DNA of 6,409 nucleotides. Origin: Anaerolineae bacterium. Lineage in GTDB: Bacteria > Chloroflexota > Anaerolineae > Aggregatilineales > Aggregatilineaceae. A model generated the notes under the pieces. That model searched no databases and was not told where the DNA came from. It saw only the letters and a program-made list of their open reading frames with translations. The position numbers and the translations under genes are program-made. Positions within the stretch are counted from its first letter, which is position 1. Every line of letters begins with the position of its first letter. Positions 6,235 through 6,409 of the stretch are shown one piece after another. The DNA lies in contig JADLHR010000329.1 of assembly GCA_020848665.1 (NCBI GenBank), forward strand, positions 1-6,409, given 5' to 3'.

Positions 6235-6409
6235 CTAGAACAGGCGAGGCACGCGGGTCAGCGCGTTCAGCTTCTCGTACAACGGCTGCAACCGCTGGTA
6301 CATCCGGCTGTAGACCTGCTCGTACAGCGCGTCGTACGTCGCCTGACGCTCCGGGTCCGGCTCAAAAACCCGGCTGACGCGAGTCATGGCGCGGGTCGCC
6401 GCGTCGAAA
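6235..6409 (-). CDS. C-terminal end of a probable FGGY-family carbohydrate kinase, rest outside window
   Basis: On the minus strand an open frame enters from the right edge and ends with TAG at 6235-6237, giving 57 whole codons before the stop. The visible tail reads RVFEPDPERQATYD, then LYEQVYSRMYQRL and QPLYEKLNAL. This resembles the C-terminal helix of FGGY kinases (xylulokinase, ribulokinase and relatives), where a PxP-type turn is followed by a Tyr-rich helix with Y-x2-LY-x3-Y spacing. Such enzymes phosphorylate sugars or polyols in the cytoplasm with ATP. The catalytic and FGGY signature regions lie outside the window, so the exact substrate cannot be given. The gene runs in the same direction as the sortase, 73 bases upstream of it, with a separate promoter between them. 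A different helical C-terminus remains possible. Confidence 0.6.
   Translation of the reverse strand, partial: FDAATRAMTRVSRVFEPDPERQATYDALYEQVYSRMYQRLQPLYEKLNALTRVPRLF

Noticed and set aside
1..6409. Searched for tRNA or rRNA genes, CRISPR arrays, insertion sequences and attachment sites.
   Set aside because: No such pattern was seen by eye; the window is filled with six protein genes and short spacers.

Overview
The window is GC-rich, densely coding DNA with no gene-free stretch longer than about 125 bases. It holds four plus-strand genes followed by two minus-strand genes. Two features suggest an Anaerolineae-like member of the Chloroflexota: the membrane glycosyltransferase tail carries a beta-sandwich extension of a style common there, and a secreted NHLRC2-like protein and a lone sortase lie close by. 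This placement is an inference from protein style only; there is no rRNA or marker gene here.

Left part (1-3193): glycan synthesis. The first gene is open at the left edge and is the C-terminal part of a polytopic, probably lipid-sugar-dependent (GT39/ArnT-like) glycosyltransferase. After a 120-base gap with a candidate -10 box and a long inverted repeat comes galE (UDP-glucose 4-epimerase). Only 13 bases separate it from a GT4 glycosyltransferase. galE would supply UDP-galactose (possibly also UDP-GalNAc), and the two transferases would use sugar donors to build a surface glycan or glycosylate exported proteins.

Middle (3194-5434): an AT-richer 105-base spacer precedes a 711-residue exported protein. 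It has a signal peptide, a TlpA/thioredoxin domain with a CINC motif, six NHL propeller blades and a C-terminal beta domain with its own cysteine pair. This is the architecture of animal NHLRC2 and its bacterial relatives. The second cysteine pair, which resembles the DsbD alpha domain, is the most interesting feature of the window.

Right part (5435-6409): the NHLRC2-like gene and a sortase gene on the minus strand converge on a hairpin flanked by A and T runs, which probably terminates both transcripts. The sortase has a well-formed extended -10 promoter and a Shine-Dalgarno site immediately upstream. Beyond it, the right edge holds the C-terminal 57 residues of another minus-strand gene, probably an FGGY-family sugar kinase.

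Most genes act at or outside the membrane: glycan assembly, extracytoplasmic thiol chemistry and protein anchoring. No mobile element, CRISPR array, tRNA or rRNA was seen. I found no clearly new multi-gene system.
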